Shown: in pieces, positions 37,330 through 46,229 of the stretch
Numbering within the stretch: position 1 is the first letter of the stretch
Layout of the letters: the number at the start of each line of letters is the position of its first letter
Assembly: GCF_018860565.1 (NCBI RefSeq)
Contig: NZ_JAHKPS010000025.1
Span: 124,001-188,000 of the forward strand
DNA length: 64,000 nt
Direction: 5' to 3'
DNA from: Winogradskyella psychrotolerans
GTDB taxonomy: Bacteria; Bacteroidota; Bacteroidia; Flavobacteriales; Flavobacteriaceae
The notes under the pieces: generated by a model
Told to the model about the DNA's origin: nothing
Database searches by the model: none
Seen by the model: the letters and a program-made list of their open reading frames with translations, nothing else
Translations under genes and position numbers: made by a program

Positions 37330-39927
37330 ATGAGTTTTAGAATCAACAGTATAGTTATAAGTTTACTTTTTGTCCTTTTTTGTTTTATGTCTTGTCAAGA
37401 TGAGATTAATGAAATAGAAAACCCAAACGATCAAGAAGCCATTATACCTAATTCTACCTTGGTAAATCTTATGGGAAGAACGGCAGCAAACTCTGGAGCT
37501 GCTGATGACATTTTAGATGGAGCAAGTTGCTTCTCTGTAGAATTACCAGTAACAGTTGTTGTTAACGATATTACTACTATAATTGAAACAGAAGCCGATT
37601 TAGAAGCGCTTGAAGATATGTTAAGTGATGTGGTAATTGATGAAGATATTTTAGATTTTGTTTTTCCAATCACAATTATATTTAACGATTACAGCGAAAT
37701 TTTTATTGAAAATGAAGACGAGCTTCAAACTTTTGTTAATGAATGCGTCTATAATGAGAACGCTGTAATTGAATGTGCAGATTTTGTATATCCAATTTCA
37801 TTTTCAGTATTTAATTCAGGGTTTAATTTAATTGACACAGTTGTTATTCAAAATGACGAAGCTTTATATGTTTTTCTTAATGAATTAGAAGAAGACGAAA
37901 GCGTTTTAATAGTGAGTTTAAACTTTCCTATAACTATACAATATGCCAACGGAGAAACTGTAGATGTTAATACAAATCAAGAACTAACAGATGCAATTGA
38001 AGCTGCAGAGCAGTTTTGTAATGTTATCGATGATGATTGTCTTGAAGATGAAATTGCATTGAATTTAGTTGAGTGTCCATGGAATTTTAGTAATGGAACA
38101 GATACTTATGATAATTACCAGTTAATTTTTAATGATAATGGAGAGTTGCTTATTTCTGAAGGTATGGCAACTTCTGCAATTGGTGGGGCTTGGAGCTTGT
38201 CTACTACAGATAATGGTGTTCTCTTAAGCTTATCAGAATTAACAGCATTTCAAGATGATTTAGAAGGAGATTGGTTAATTGTATCGTGTAATAATGCAGG
38301 TTCTAATAATGATATGCTCACAATTACGCGTGCTAATACAGTGCTTGAATTAGTTCAAGATTGTCCGCAAACGGAAGGCTGTTCTGCATTAGAAATTAAT
38401 GCTAATATTAGCGAGTGTGTATGGAAATTAGAAACCAATCTTTTAGATTCGTTTGTACCTATTTTTATGCATTTCAATTTAGATGGCGACGTTTTAATTC
38501 AGGATGTCAGTAATTTAGAATCACAAATCGGGACTTGGGAAATTGTTACCATTGCTACAGATGTTTTTGTTAATTTATCTTTACAACAAGGTTACGAATC
38601 CTTAAACGGGCAGTGGCAAGTTGTAGAATGTGAAGAAGGAAGTCTATACTTAATCAATGGAGATAACTTTATTACTCTAGAGCAAAGATGTGAAGTAAAT
38701 AACCAAGATCTTTTAAATTGTTATAGTTTATATGTTTTGTCTCAAGAATGTGATGATAATAATGATGGTATAGCCACATTTGTTTTTGAAACTAGTAGTT
38801 TACAAAGTTCAGAATGTATTGCGCTTTACCCAATATCTGGCAGTTATCACCCTACCTATGACGATGCTATAATTTCTACGAATCATTTAAATATTCAATT
38901 AACTACACCAACAGAATTAACATCTCAAACCATATATTTTAGAGTTTTTAATCAAGAAACACAAGAATTTGCGGTACAAGAATTAGAGCTAATAGTTGAA
39001 GCTTGTAATGATGATGTGTTTAATTGTTTTGGAGATTTTGAAATTGTAGAATGTGAACAACCAAATAATGTGCCTGTTTATAATTTAAGTGCAAACACTA
39101 TAGGTTTGGTCGATTGTACAGAGGTATATTTTCCATCATTTCACGAAACTTTAATGGATGCAGAGAGCAATACCAATGCCATCGAAAATCCAGAAGCATT
39201 CGGAACATTAGTCTCAGAAGTCTATTTAAGAATTGAAGCTGAAAGTGGAAATTTTGAAGTATTCACAGTGTATTTAAATACTACAGATTGTGGTGGTGCT
39301 TTTGATTGTTTTCAAAGTTTTGATGCCGTAATTCAGTTATGTGATGAAGGTGATGATGGTATGGAAGTCTTTGACTTAACAGTTCCTTTTGCTAATTGTA
39401 TAACAGAAACTAATGTAGTAAGCTATTATGAAACTGAAGCAGATGCTAATATTTATGTTAACCCAATTGTAAATCCTGGTGCTTACACAAATATCGTAGC
39501 TAATCAACAAATTATTTATGTAAGAGTTGAAATTAATAATCAGTTTGAAATATTTACAATACAATTGGTTTTAGAGAATTGTTCTGAAGAAGATTGTTCC
39601 GTGGAAGACGTAGAGAACTATTTAGCTGAATGTATTTGGAATCCCGTAAACTACAACGGAAGTGATAATTTAATGAATTGGGACTTCGATTTCGAGTCTA
39701 GTAATAATATCGTTGTAATATTTACAGATACACAAACCATAGATGCTACATGGATAACATCACAATCTAATGACGGTGTAATTATAGAATTTACAAATGT
39801 AAATGGACCAAATATCCAAGCCATAAATGGAAGTTGGTTAGTTGTAGAATGTACTGCAGAACAATTAGTATTGCATAACGTAAATGATAGTAATAATGAA
39901 ATAGTTCTAGATAGAACCTGTGAATAA
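37330..39927 (+). CDS. Large modular repeat lipoprotein
   Basis: 865 residues with an SPII signal (VLFCFMSCQDEIN, Cys about 22). Three repeat types are visible. Type A (about 60 residues, four copies, residues about 60-235) has LPVTVVVND, FPITIIFND, YPISFSVFN and FPITIQYAN followed by an acidic ExEDEL-like helix. Type B (about 100 residues, two copies around 240-455 and one at the C-terminus) has ECPWNF, ECVWKL or ECIWNP, then a GxW...DG turn, then GDWLIVSC, GQWQVVEC or GSWLVVEC. Type C (about 90-95 residues, three copies, 460-755) has CFGDFEIVEC or CFQSFDAVIQLC with IYVRVE-like ends. Highly acidic; likely cell-surface. Function unknown. Confidence 0.8.
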   Translation: MSFRINSIVISLLFVLFCFMSCQDEINEIENPNDQEAIIPNSTLVNLMGRTAANSGAADDILDGASCFSVELPVTVVVNDITTIIETEADLEALEDMLSDVVIDEDILDFVFPITIIFNDYSEIFIENEDELQTFVNECVYNENAVIECADFVYPISFSVFNSGFNLIDTVVIQNDEALYVFLNELEEDESVLIVSLNFPITIQYANGETVDVNTNQELTDAIEAAEQFCNVIDDDCLEDEIALNLVECPWNFSNGTDTYDNYQLIFNDNGELLISEGMATSAIGGAWSLSTTDNGVLLSLSELTAFQDDLEGDWLIVSCNNAGSNNDMLTITRANTVLELVQDCPQTEGCSALEINANISECVWKLETNLLDSFVPIFMHFNLDGDVLIQDVSNLESQIGTWEIVTIATDVFVNLSLQQGYESLNGQWQVVECEEGSLYLINGDNFITLEQRCEVNNQDLLNCYSLYVLSQECDDNNDGIATFVFETSSLQSSECIALYPISGSYHPTYDDAIISTNHLNIQLTTPTELTSQTIYFRVFNQETQEFAVQELELIVEACNDDVFNCFGDFEIVECEQPNNVPVYNLSANTIGLVDCTEVYFPSFHETLMDAESNTNAIENPEAFGTLVSEVYLRIEAESGNFEVFTVYLNTTDCGGAFDCFQSFDAVIQLCDEGDDGMEVFDLTVPFANCITETNVVSYYETEADANIYVNPIVNPGAYTNIVANQQIIYVRVEINNQFEIFTIQLVLENCSEEDCSVEDVENYLAECIWNPVNYNGSDNLMNWDFDFESSNNIVVIFTDTQTIDATWITSQSNDGVIIEFTNVNGPNIQAINGSWLVVECTAEQLVLHNVNDSNNEIVLDRTCE

Positions 39928-39973
39928 AGAAAATGCTGAAAGTTAGTAATTTTAGTAAGTTAGTTAAGTTGAT

Positions 39974-40008
39974 AAAAAAGAGTTGCTCGCCATGAGCAGC
40001 TCTTTTTA
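39974..40008 (+). terminator. Terminator after the repeat lipoprotein gene
   Basis: A 14-bp stem AAAAAGAGTTGCTC / GAGCAGCTCTTTTT with a GCCAT loop and T run, about 45 bp after the stop. The remaining gap to 40180 holds the ffh promoter. Confidence 0.9.
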
Positions 40009-40113
40009 TTTGATAGTAATTTATCCATTTGTTTAATATTCCTTCTTCTTAAACCTTCATTTATAACTAAAAAACTAATTCTTAAACACATTAGTAATTC
40101 CCTCATAAATTCT

Positions 40114-40121
40114 TAAATTTG
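40114..40121 (+). promoter_or_regulatory. -7 box of ffh
   Basis: TAAATTTG followed by C, 60 bp before the ffh start, fits the Bacteroidetes -7 element; TTAG about 19 bases upstream is a weak -33. Confidence 0.45.
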
Positions 40122-40180
40122 CAGCTTATTAAATAATTACAGGCTGCTTTGTTGCAGACTGCAAACAGAATACTAGAAAC

Positions 40181-41512
40181 ATGTTCAATAATTTAAGTGA
40201 TAAGTTAGATAAAGCGTTACACGTATTAAAAGGTCATGGTAGCATTACAGAAGTAAATGTTGCTGAGACGCTTAAAGAAGTAAGACGTGCGCTTTTAGAT
40301 GCCGATGTTAACTTTAAAATTGCAAAGGAATTTACCGTACGTGTAAAAGAAAAAGCACTTGGTCAAGATGTATTAACAACATTACAGCCAGGCCAATTAA
40401 TGGTTAAAATCGTTAAAGATGAATTAACCGAATTAATGGGAGGTGATGTAGAAGGTATTAATCTTTCTGGAAACCCTAGTGTGATTTTAATGTCAGGTCT
40501 TCAAGGATCTGGTAAAACCACTTTTTCTGGTAAGCTTGCCAATTATTTAAAAAATAAAAAAACGAAGAAACCTTTATTAGTAGCTTGTGATGTTTATCGT
40601 CCTGCTGCAATTGATCAGTTACATGTTGTAGGTGATCAAATAGGTGTTGAGGTTTTTAGTGATAGAGGCAATACAGATCCTGTTGCCATTTCGCAAGCAG
40701 GTATTGCACATGCAAAAGCCAATGGTCATAATGTTGTGATTATTGATACCGCTGGTCGTTTGGCTGTAGATGAAGCCATGATGACTGAAATCTCTAACAT
40801 CCATAAAGCAATTCAGCCACAAGAAACCTTGTTTGTTGTAGATTCTATGACAGGTCAAGATGCGGTAAATACAGCAAAAGCCTTTAACGATATTTTAAAT
40901 TTTGATGGTGTTATCCTTACCAAATTAGATGGTGATACACGAGGTGGTGCTGCAATTTCTATTAAATCTGTAGTTAATAAGCCAATTAAATTTATTGGTA
41001 CAGGTGAAAAGATGGAAGCCATTGATGTCTTCTATCCATCACGTATGGCAGATCGTATTTTAGGAATGGGAGATGTTGTTTCTTTGGTAGAGCGTGCACA
41101 AGAGCAGTTTGACGAAGAAGAAGCTAGAAAACTACAGAAGAAAATAGCCAAAAACCAATTTGGGTTTGATGATTTCTTAAAACAGATTCAGCAAATCAAG
41201 AAAATGGGGAACATGAAGGATCTTATCGGAATGATTCCTGGAGCAGGAAAAATGATGAAAGATATTGATATCGATGACGATGCTTTTAAAGGTATCGAAG
41301 CGATTATTCATTCTATGACACCAGAAGAACGTGCTAATCCATCAGTAATAAATGCAAGCCGTAAAAAGCGTATAGGTAAAGGGTCTGGAACTTCAGTACA
41401 AGAAGTAAATCAACTCTTAAAGCAATTTACGCAAATGAGTAAAATGATGAAGATGATGCAAGGTGGAGGCGGAAAACGTATGATGCAAGCTATGCAGAAT
41501 ATGCCAAAGTAA
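40181..41512 (+). CDS. ffh: Signal recognition particle protein Ffh
   Basis: 443 residues. N domain (helices ending in LLDADVNFKIAKEF), GTPase G domain with G1 GLQGSGKTTFSGKL, DVYRPAAIDQL, DTAGRL and TKLDGDTRGGAA, then the Met-rich M domain (MSKMMKMMQGGGGKRMMQAM) that binds signal sequences and 4.5S RNA. Directs nascent membrane proteins to SecY. Normal length. Confidence 0.98.
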   Translation: MFNNLSDKLDKALHVLKGHGSITEVNVAETLKEVRRALLDADVNFKIAKEFTVRVKEKALGQDVLTTLQPGQLMVKIVKDELTELMGGDVEGINLSGNPSVILMSGLQGSGKTTFSGKLANYLKNKKTKKPLLVACDVYRPAAIDQLHVVGDQIGVEVFSDRGNTDPVAISQAGIAHAKANGHNVVIIDTAGRLAVDEAMMTEISNIHKAIQPQETLFVVDSMTGQDAVNTAKAFNDILNFDGVILTKLDGDTRGGAAISIKSVVNKPIKFIGTGEKMEAIDVFYPSRMADRILGMGDVVSLVERAQEQFDEEEARKLQKKIAKNQFGFDDFLKQIQQIKKMGNMKDLIGMIPGAGKMMKDIDIDDDAFKGIEAIIHSMTPEERANPSVINASRKKRIGKGSGTSVQEVNQLLKQFTQMSKMMKMMQGGGGKRMMQAMQNMPK

Positions 41513-41519
41513 AGTTTAC

Positions 41520-41570
41520 AGTATTTAGTCCTCAGTTGACCGTTACAAAATTTAGTCTTCAGTTGGCTTT
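41520..41570. repeat. Short direct repeat ahead of folD
   Basis: TATTTAGTCCTCAGTTG and AATTTAGTCTTCAGTTG lie about 28 bases apart. Similar CAGT-rich intergenic repeats occur in flavobacteria. A GCGTCTTTGCAAG string follows near 41610. Confidence 0.4.
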
Positions 41571-41640
41571 TAAAAATAATAAATTAATCAATAAGAGATT
41601 TGCGCCATAGCGTCTTTGCAAGAAAACAATAACCAAAAGC

Positions 41641-42525
41641 ATGACAATTTTAGACGGAAAAAAAGTAAGTAACGACATTAAAAACGAAATCAAAGCCGAA
41701 GTCGATAAAATGAAAGCTAATGGTGAAAAAGTACCTCATTTAGCTGCTGTTATTGTCGGTAACGATGGGGCTAGTTTAACTTATGTAGGCAGCAAAGTTA
41801 GAGCATGCGAACGTGTTGGTTTCGAATCTACAATGGTGCGTTTGTCAAATACAACAAGTGAAGTTGAGTTGCTCGATAAAATTGAAGAATTAAACAATGA
41901 CGATAATATAGATGGCTTTATAATTCAATTGCCATTGCCTCCACAAATTAATACGCAAAAAGTATTAATGGCTGTAAATCCTGATAAAGATGTCGATGGA
42001 TTTCATCCTATGAACTTCGGGAAAATGGCATTAGATATGTCTACATTTATTCCGGCAACACCATTTGGTATTTTAGAATTGCTAGACCGTTATGAAGTAG
42101 AAACTAAAGGTAAACATACTGTTGTTATTGGTCGTTCACATATTGTTGGTCGCCCCATGAGTATTCTAATGGGAAGAAAAGGTTTCCCTGGAAATTCAAC
42201 AGTAACTTTAACTCATAGTCACACTAAAAATATTACGCAGATTACTTCACAAGCAGATGTTATTATTTCAGCCTTAGGAGTGCCTAAGTTTTTAAAAGCC
42301 GAAATGGTAAAAGATGATGCTGTAATTATTGATGTTGGAATCACAAGAGTACCAGACGATTCAGAAAAAGGCTATTATATTACTGGTGATGTAGATTTTG
42401 AAAACGTAAGCAAAAAGGCAAGTTTTATTACACCAGTTCCTGGTGGAGTAGGTCCAATGACAATTGCCATGTTGCTAAAAAACACATTGTTGGCAAGAGA
42501 GCAACACAGAAAAAATTACAGATAA
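41641..42525 (+). CDS. folD: Bifunctional methylenetetrahydrofolate dehydrogenase / cyclohydrolase FolD
   Basis: 294 residues. One-carbon metabolism: 5,10-methylene-THF to 10-formyl-THF with NADP. Signatures are VGNDGASLTYVGSKVRACER (active-site Lys), IDGFIIQLPLPPQI, KDVDGFHPMNFGKM, the Rossmann motif VVIGRSHIVGRPMSILM and TPVPGGVGPMTIAMLLKNTL. Follows ffh. Confidence 0.97.
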   Translation: MTILDGKKVSNDIKNEIKAEVDKMKANGEKVPHLAAVIVGNDGASLTYVGSKVRACERVGFESTMVRLSNTTSEVELLDKIEELNNDDNIDGFIIQLPLPPQINTQKVLMAVNPDKDVDGFHPMNFGKMALDMSTFIPATPFGILELLDRYEVETKGKHTVVIGRSHIVGRPMSILMGRKGFPGNSTVTLTHSHTKNITQITSQADVIISALGVPKFLKAEMVKDDAVIIDVGITRVPDDSEKGYYITGDVDFENVSKKASFITPVPGGVGPMTIAMLLKNTLLAREQHRKNYR

Positions 42526-42541
42526 TTTTTTAAATGGAATC

Positions 42542-43237
42542 GTGCAGGCAAAAGTCACGTTAGGTAGTTTTCAACATATCATTCCTATTCTATTTGCAAT
42601 AGCATTTACTGTTTGTCTTGTAAGTTATTCTAGCAAGAATTTCAATGCATTTCAAAAACAAAAAGCAGTTCATTATTTAGCTTGGTTTGTTTCTCTAACG
42701 CTTATTGGGTTTCATGCATACCGAATGCTTTTTGATAGTTATAATTTTAAAACCGATTTACCACTTTACCTCTGTAGTTTAATGGCTTTATTAATTCCTG
42801 TGTTTACGTATTATCGTAAATATTGGATGTTTGAAATACTGGTGTTTTGGATTATTGGAGGCACATTACAAGCTGTTATAACACCAGATATTACTATAGG
42901 ATTTCCAAGTTTCGACTATTTTAGATATTGGATAATCCATTTGGGATTGTTATCCATCATTTTCTATTTCATATTTGAATTAAAAATGAGACCAACATTT
43001 AAAAGTGTATTTAAATCCTTCTTTGCACTTCAAGGCTATGTTGCTTTAATGATGCTTTTGAATTACCTGTTAGATGCTAATTATTTTTACTTAAATGAAA
43101 AGCCAAAGTCGGCTTCACTGTTAGATTATTTTGGAGAATGGCCGTATTATATTTTGGTAGGTCAGCTAATAATAATTCCTCTGTTTTTGTTGATTTATGG
43201 GCCATTTTACCTTTCCAACAAACGAAATATTACTTAG
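42542..43237 (+). CDS. YwaF/TMEM164-like integral membrane protein
   Basis: 231 residues with about seven membrane helices, resembling the TIGR02206/YwaF family. Characteristic segments include [40 protein letters not shown] and [20 protein letters not shown]. Function unknown. The start is uncertain: GTG at 42542 gives a plausible N-terminus 16 bp after folD, while the ATG at 42534 is out of frame. Its 3' end overlaps the convergent VOC gene by eight bases. Confidence 0.78.
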   Translation: MQAKVTLGSFQHIIPILFAIAFTVCLVSYSSKNFNAFQKQKAVHYLAWFVSLTLIGFHAYRMLFDSYNFKTDLPLYLCSLMALLIPVFTYYRKYWMFEILVFWIIGGTLQAVITPDITIGFPSFDYFRYWIIHLGLLSIIFYFIFELKMRPTFKSVFKSFFALQGYVALMMLLNYLLDANYFYLNEKPKSASLLDYFGEWPYYILVGQLIIIPLFLLIYGPFYLSNKRNIT

Positions 43238-43649
43238 CAAATAACTGAGTCCTATCTTTAAAGGATTTAAATTCTAATGCATTTCCTGAAGGATCTTTAA
43301 AAAACATGGTAGCTTGTTCTCCAACTTGCCCTTCGAATCTAATGTAAGGCTCAATAATAAAGGCTATGTTTTTAGATTTTAATAATTTAGAAAACTCTTG
43401 AAATGCTTCCCATTCTAAAACAACACCAAAGTGCGGAACGGGAACAGCTTTGCCGTCTACTTGATTTGTGTGCGTATCTGCTTCTGTTTTGTCTTTAAAA
43501 TGAATAACTAATTGGTGTCCAAAGAAATTATAATCTACCCAATGGTCGCTACTTCTACCTTCTTCAAGTTGTAATGTATTAGTGTAGAAATTTCTACAGG
43601 CTTCTAAATTATGAACAGGAATTGCAAGATGAAACGGAGATAAAGCCAT
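43230..43649 (-). CDS. VOC-family (glyoxalase/bleomycin resistance-like) protein
   Basis: 139 residues with paired beta-alpha-beta-beta-beta modules: [19 protein letters not shown] at the start (metal-ligand His) and a C-terminal [18 protein letters not shown] with a Glu ligand. Likely a small metal-dependent dioxygenase or lyase; substrate unknown. Last gene of the minus-strand run, two bases after rluF. Confidence 0.85.
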   Translation of the reverse strand: MALSPFHLAIPVHNLEACRNFYTNTLQLEEGRSSDHWVDYNFFGHQLVIHFKDKTEADTHTNQVDGKAVPVPHFGVVLEWEAFQEFSKLLKSKNIAFIIEPYIRFEGQVGEQATMFFKDPSGNALEFKSFKDRTQLFAK

Positions 43650-43651
43650 AA

Positions 43652-44422
43652 TTAGCGTCTGTTTTTTCTTATTGTATTGTTTTGACTTGCCTCATACGTT
43701 TTTGTAGAATCACTTATTAATTCGTTTAGCGTTTTAAATTCGGCTTTAGTCAACTCTCTATATTTTCCAACAGGTACATCAAGCATTATATTCATTATTC
43801 GAATACGCTTTAACGCTTGTACTTCATAATTACAATATTCACACATTCTACGGATTTGTCTATTCAATCCTTGAGTTAAAATGATACTGAACGTATATTT
43901 ATCAATCTTTTTAACCTTACATTTATTAGTGTGTTTGTCTAAATCTTCTAAATAAATTCCTCCAGACATACGCTCAATAAAGGTTTGAGAAATTGGTTGG
44001 TCAACAGTTACGATGTATTCTTTTTCGTGATTATTGCTGGCTCTTAATATTTTGTTTACAATATCTCCGTCGTCAGTGAGAAGAATTAAACCTTCACTTG
44101 GCTTGTCTAATCTTCCTATAGGAAATATGCGTTTTGGATAGTTGATATAGTCAATAATATTGTCTTTTTCTACTCGAGTGTCTGTAGTACAAACGATACC
44201 TACAGGTTTGTTAAAAGCTAAGTACACAAAGTCTTGTTTGCGTTCTCCAATGATTTCGCCATCGACTTTAACAACATCTTCGGATGCGACTTTAGTTCCC
44301 ATTTCAGGAACAATATCGTTAATAGTTACTCTTCCTGCTTCGATTAAACGGTCTGCAGCTCTACGAGAGCAATAACCAGCTTCGCTGAGGTATTTGTTAA
44401 GGCGTTTTAGTTCTTGTGACAT
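43652..44422 (-). CDS. rluF: 23S rRNA pseudouridine synthase RluF-type
   Basis: 256 residues from the ATG at 44422. An S4 RNA-binding domain ([29 protein letters not shown]) and an RsuA/RluB/E/F catalytic domain with the active Asp in [19 protein letters not shown] and the terminal [20 protein letters not shown]. RluF-type enzymes modify U2604 in 23S rRNA; the exact position is inferred from subfamily. The TTG at 44437 would add five residues and is not preferred. Confidence 0.92.
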   Translation of the reverse strand: MSQELKRLNKYLSEAGYCSRRAADRLIEAGRVTINDIVPEMGTKVASEDVVKVDGEIIGERKQDFVYLAFNKPVGIVCTTDTRVEKDNIIDYINYPKRIFPIGRLDKPSEGLILLTDDGDIVNKILRASNNHEKEYIVTVDQPISQTFIERMSGGIYLEDLDKHTNKCKVKKIDKYTFSIILTQGLNRQIRRMCEYCNYEVQALKRIRIMNIMLDVPVGKYRELTKAEFKTLNELISDSTKTYEASQNNTIRKNRR

Positions 44423-44443
44423 GCTGTAAAAGTACAATAAAGA

Positions 44444-45271
44444 TTAGTTATTAATAAACTCAATAATCTTTGGTGTTAAAGAAATATCCTTTAATCCATG
44501 ACCAAATCCTGAAGTAGAAATAAATTCGGAATTTTTATAACGGTTAGCAATTAATAGTCCGTCTTCATAAGGAATAATACGGTCTTTTTTATCATGGATA
44601 ATTAAACCTTTGGCTTCAATTGACTTGGTGAAATTTGCAGTTGAAAAGTATGAAACAGGCTGTCCAAAACGTTCAACAATAATATTGTCTAAGCCATTTG
44701 AAACTTTATTGTTAAAACCCATCATGGTTTTGTATCTATCAAAAACTCCAGTAAAATGTGCTGGTGCTCCTAATAAAACCATTTTATGTATACTTGGTAA
44801 TTGATGTTTGTATAAACAAAAAACACTTGACATAGCACCAACTGAATGTCCAATTAGTACATCTGGCTGAAACTTTTTGGCGACTACATTTATAAATTCA
44901 GAATATAAAATGGCATTAAATTGTTTTCCGTCAGATCTCCCATGAGCAGGAGCATCTAAGGCGATAATATTATAGTCTTGTGCTTTTAAATCTTTTAAAA
45001 TATACTCCCAACGTGATGCATTACTTTCCCAACCGTGGGCTAGTAAAATAGTTTTGCCCTTGCCCACCCAACGGTAGGTTGCTATATCTAGATTTTTATA
45101 GTTTATTTCTTCATAAAAAGCAGATTCTATTACACGTTTTTGCTGTTCGTTGTAACTTCCTTTTCTAGGTGAAGCAAATAAGTTTATAGCTTTTTTTGCG
45201 GCGTATTTAGACGAGATTAGACTCGTTGCGTTAAGAGCTCTACCAATTGATTTAATAACAAAACTACTCAT
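44444..45271 (-). CDS. Alpha/beta hydrolase
   Basis: 275 residues. Oxyanion/strand motif ILLAHGWESNASRWEYIL, DAPAHGRSDGKQF, nucleophile elbow GHSVGAMSS (Ser in GxSxG), acid region LIIHDKKDRIIPYED, and catalytic His in STSGFGHGLKDIS. A complete esterase/lipase-type triad; substrate unknown. Lies between the cupin and rluF with two-base and 21-base gaps. Confidence 0.9.
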   Translation of the reverse strand: MSSFVIKSIGRALNATSLISSKYAAKKAINLFASPRKGSYNEQQKRVIESAFYEEINYKNLDIATYRWVGKGKTILLAHGWESNASRWEYILKDLKAQDYNIIALDAPAHGRSDGKQFNAILYSEFINVVAKKFQPDVLIGHSVGAMSSVFCLYKHQLPSIHKMVLLGAPAHFTGVFDRYKTMMGFNNKVSNGLDNIIVERFGQPVSYFSTANFTKSIEAKGLIIHDKKDRIIPYEDGLLIANRYKNSEFISTSGFGHGLKDISLTPKIIEFINN

Positions 45272-45273
45272 AC

Positions 45274-45639
45274 TTATTGATCTTCTCTATTTACGGCTTC
45301 AACTGAAAATGCAGGCAAGCATACCGCTAGATATTCACATGGTTCTGTAAAAGGATTAGAGTATTGTAACCGAGTATTTTTTTCTACTTTAATAGATTGG
45401 CCAGCTTCTAAAACTATGGTTTCTCCATCGATAATGAATTGTTTTTTTCCTTTAATGATATACGTATATTCATCAAATTCTGGTGTTTGAAAAGGCTCGG
45501 ACCAACCAGGGGGAGCGACCATGTGTGCAATACTAATTTCTGAATTACCATCTGTTGCGTTTCCAAAATGTTCTTTTATAATTTTACCATCTTCTGTTGG
45601 AACTACAAATGGCGAGTTTTGAATTTTATATTTTTTCAT
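45274..45639 (-). CDS. Small cupin-domain protein
   Basis: About 121 residues from the ATG at 45639 (MKKYKIQNSPFVVPTEDG). Cupin motif 1 is replaced by PEFDEYTYIIKGKKQFIIDG and motif 2 by SIKVEKNTRLQYSNPF; the classical His ligands are mostly missing, so metal binding is doubtful. Function unknown. Confidence 0.8.
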   Translation of the reverse strand: MKKYKIQNSPFVVPTEDGKIIKEHFGNATDGNSEISIAHMVAPPGWSEPFQTPEFDEYTYIIKGKKQFIIDGETIVLEAGQSIKVEKNTRLQYSNPFTEPCEYLAVCLPAFSVEAVNREDQ

Positions 45640-45653
45640 TTTGTTTATTGCTT

Positions 45654-46211
45654 TTACCAATGAATCATGAAATATTTAATCTTAGCTTTTTCAGGAACTT
45701 GAATTGGGTCAATAGTCATATCCATGTCAAAGCGCATGCTCGCAGGAAGCTCTTTTTTATCAATAGTAAAAGAGGCGTTTATTTCATTAACAGAAACGAC
45801 AATTACATTAATGAGGTTGTCTATTTTTGAAATTTTATAAGCTTCTTTTAGGTCTTTAAATGTACTTAAAGTTGAGATGTTTTTCTCTGTTTTATAACGT
45901 GAATCAATAATGTTTACGCTAGAAATTACAGATGTTGAATCTAAAGTTTCTTTTGGAGATAAGTCTAATAGTTTTTTGCCACCTTTTTCAAAAATTTCAA
46001 TGCTGTTTACAGCTCCAATAAATTCATCTCCGGCAATATAACGCACAACCGAATCATTGCTAAAAATGGCATCTAATTCTTTTACTTGCGTAGAGTCTGT
46101 TAGTAAACCAATATGATTCTTAGTAATTGTAAATGGATTTACAACTTTTTCTTTTGCGCAACTAGTAATAATAAGAGCACAAATTAGTGCCATTAATAAA
46201 GTGTTTTTCAT
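45654..46211 (-). CDS. Hypothetical lipoprotein
   Basis: 185 residues from ATG 46211, with SPII signal MKNTLLMALICALIITSCAK (Cys 18). The remainder is soluble and beta-rich (NHIGLLTDSTQVKELDAIF, GGKKLLDLSPKETLDS). The start 15 bases earlier (46226) adds five residues before the signal and is not needed. I do not recognise the family. Located between the HerA-like gene and the cupin, same strand. Confidence 0.75.
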   Translation of the reverse strand: MKNTLLMALICALIITSCAKEKVVNPFTITKNHIGLLTDSTQVKELDAIFSNDSVVRYIAGDEFIGAVNSIEIFEKGGKKLLDLSPKETLDSTSVISSVNIIDSRYKTEKNISTLSTFKDLKEAYKISKIDNLINVIVVSVNEINASFTIDKKELPASMRFDMDMTIDPIQVPEKAKIKYFMIHW

Positions 46212-46229
46212 GTTAGATTTAGGCATTTA

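Noticed and set aside
41520..41570. Possible CRISPR-like repeats before folD
   Set aside because: Only two short imperfect copies, no regular spacers and no cas genes.
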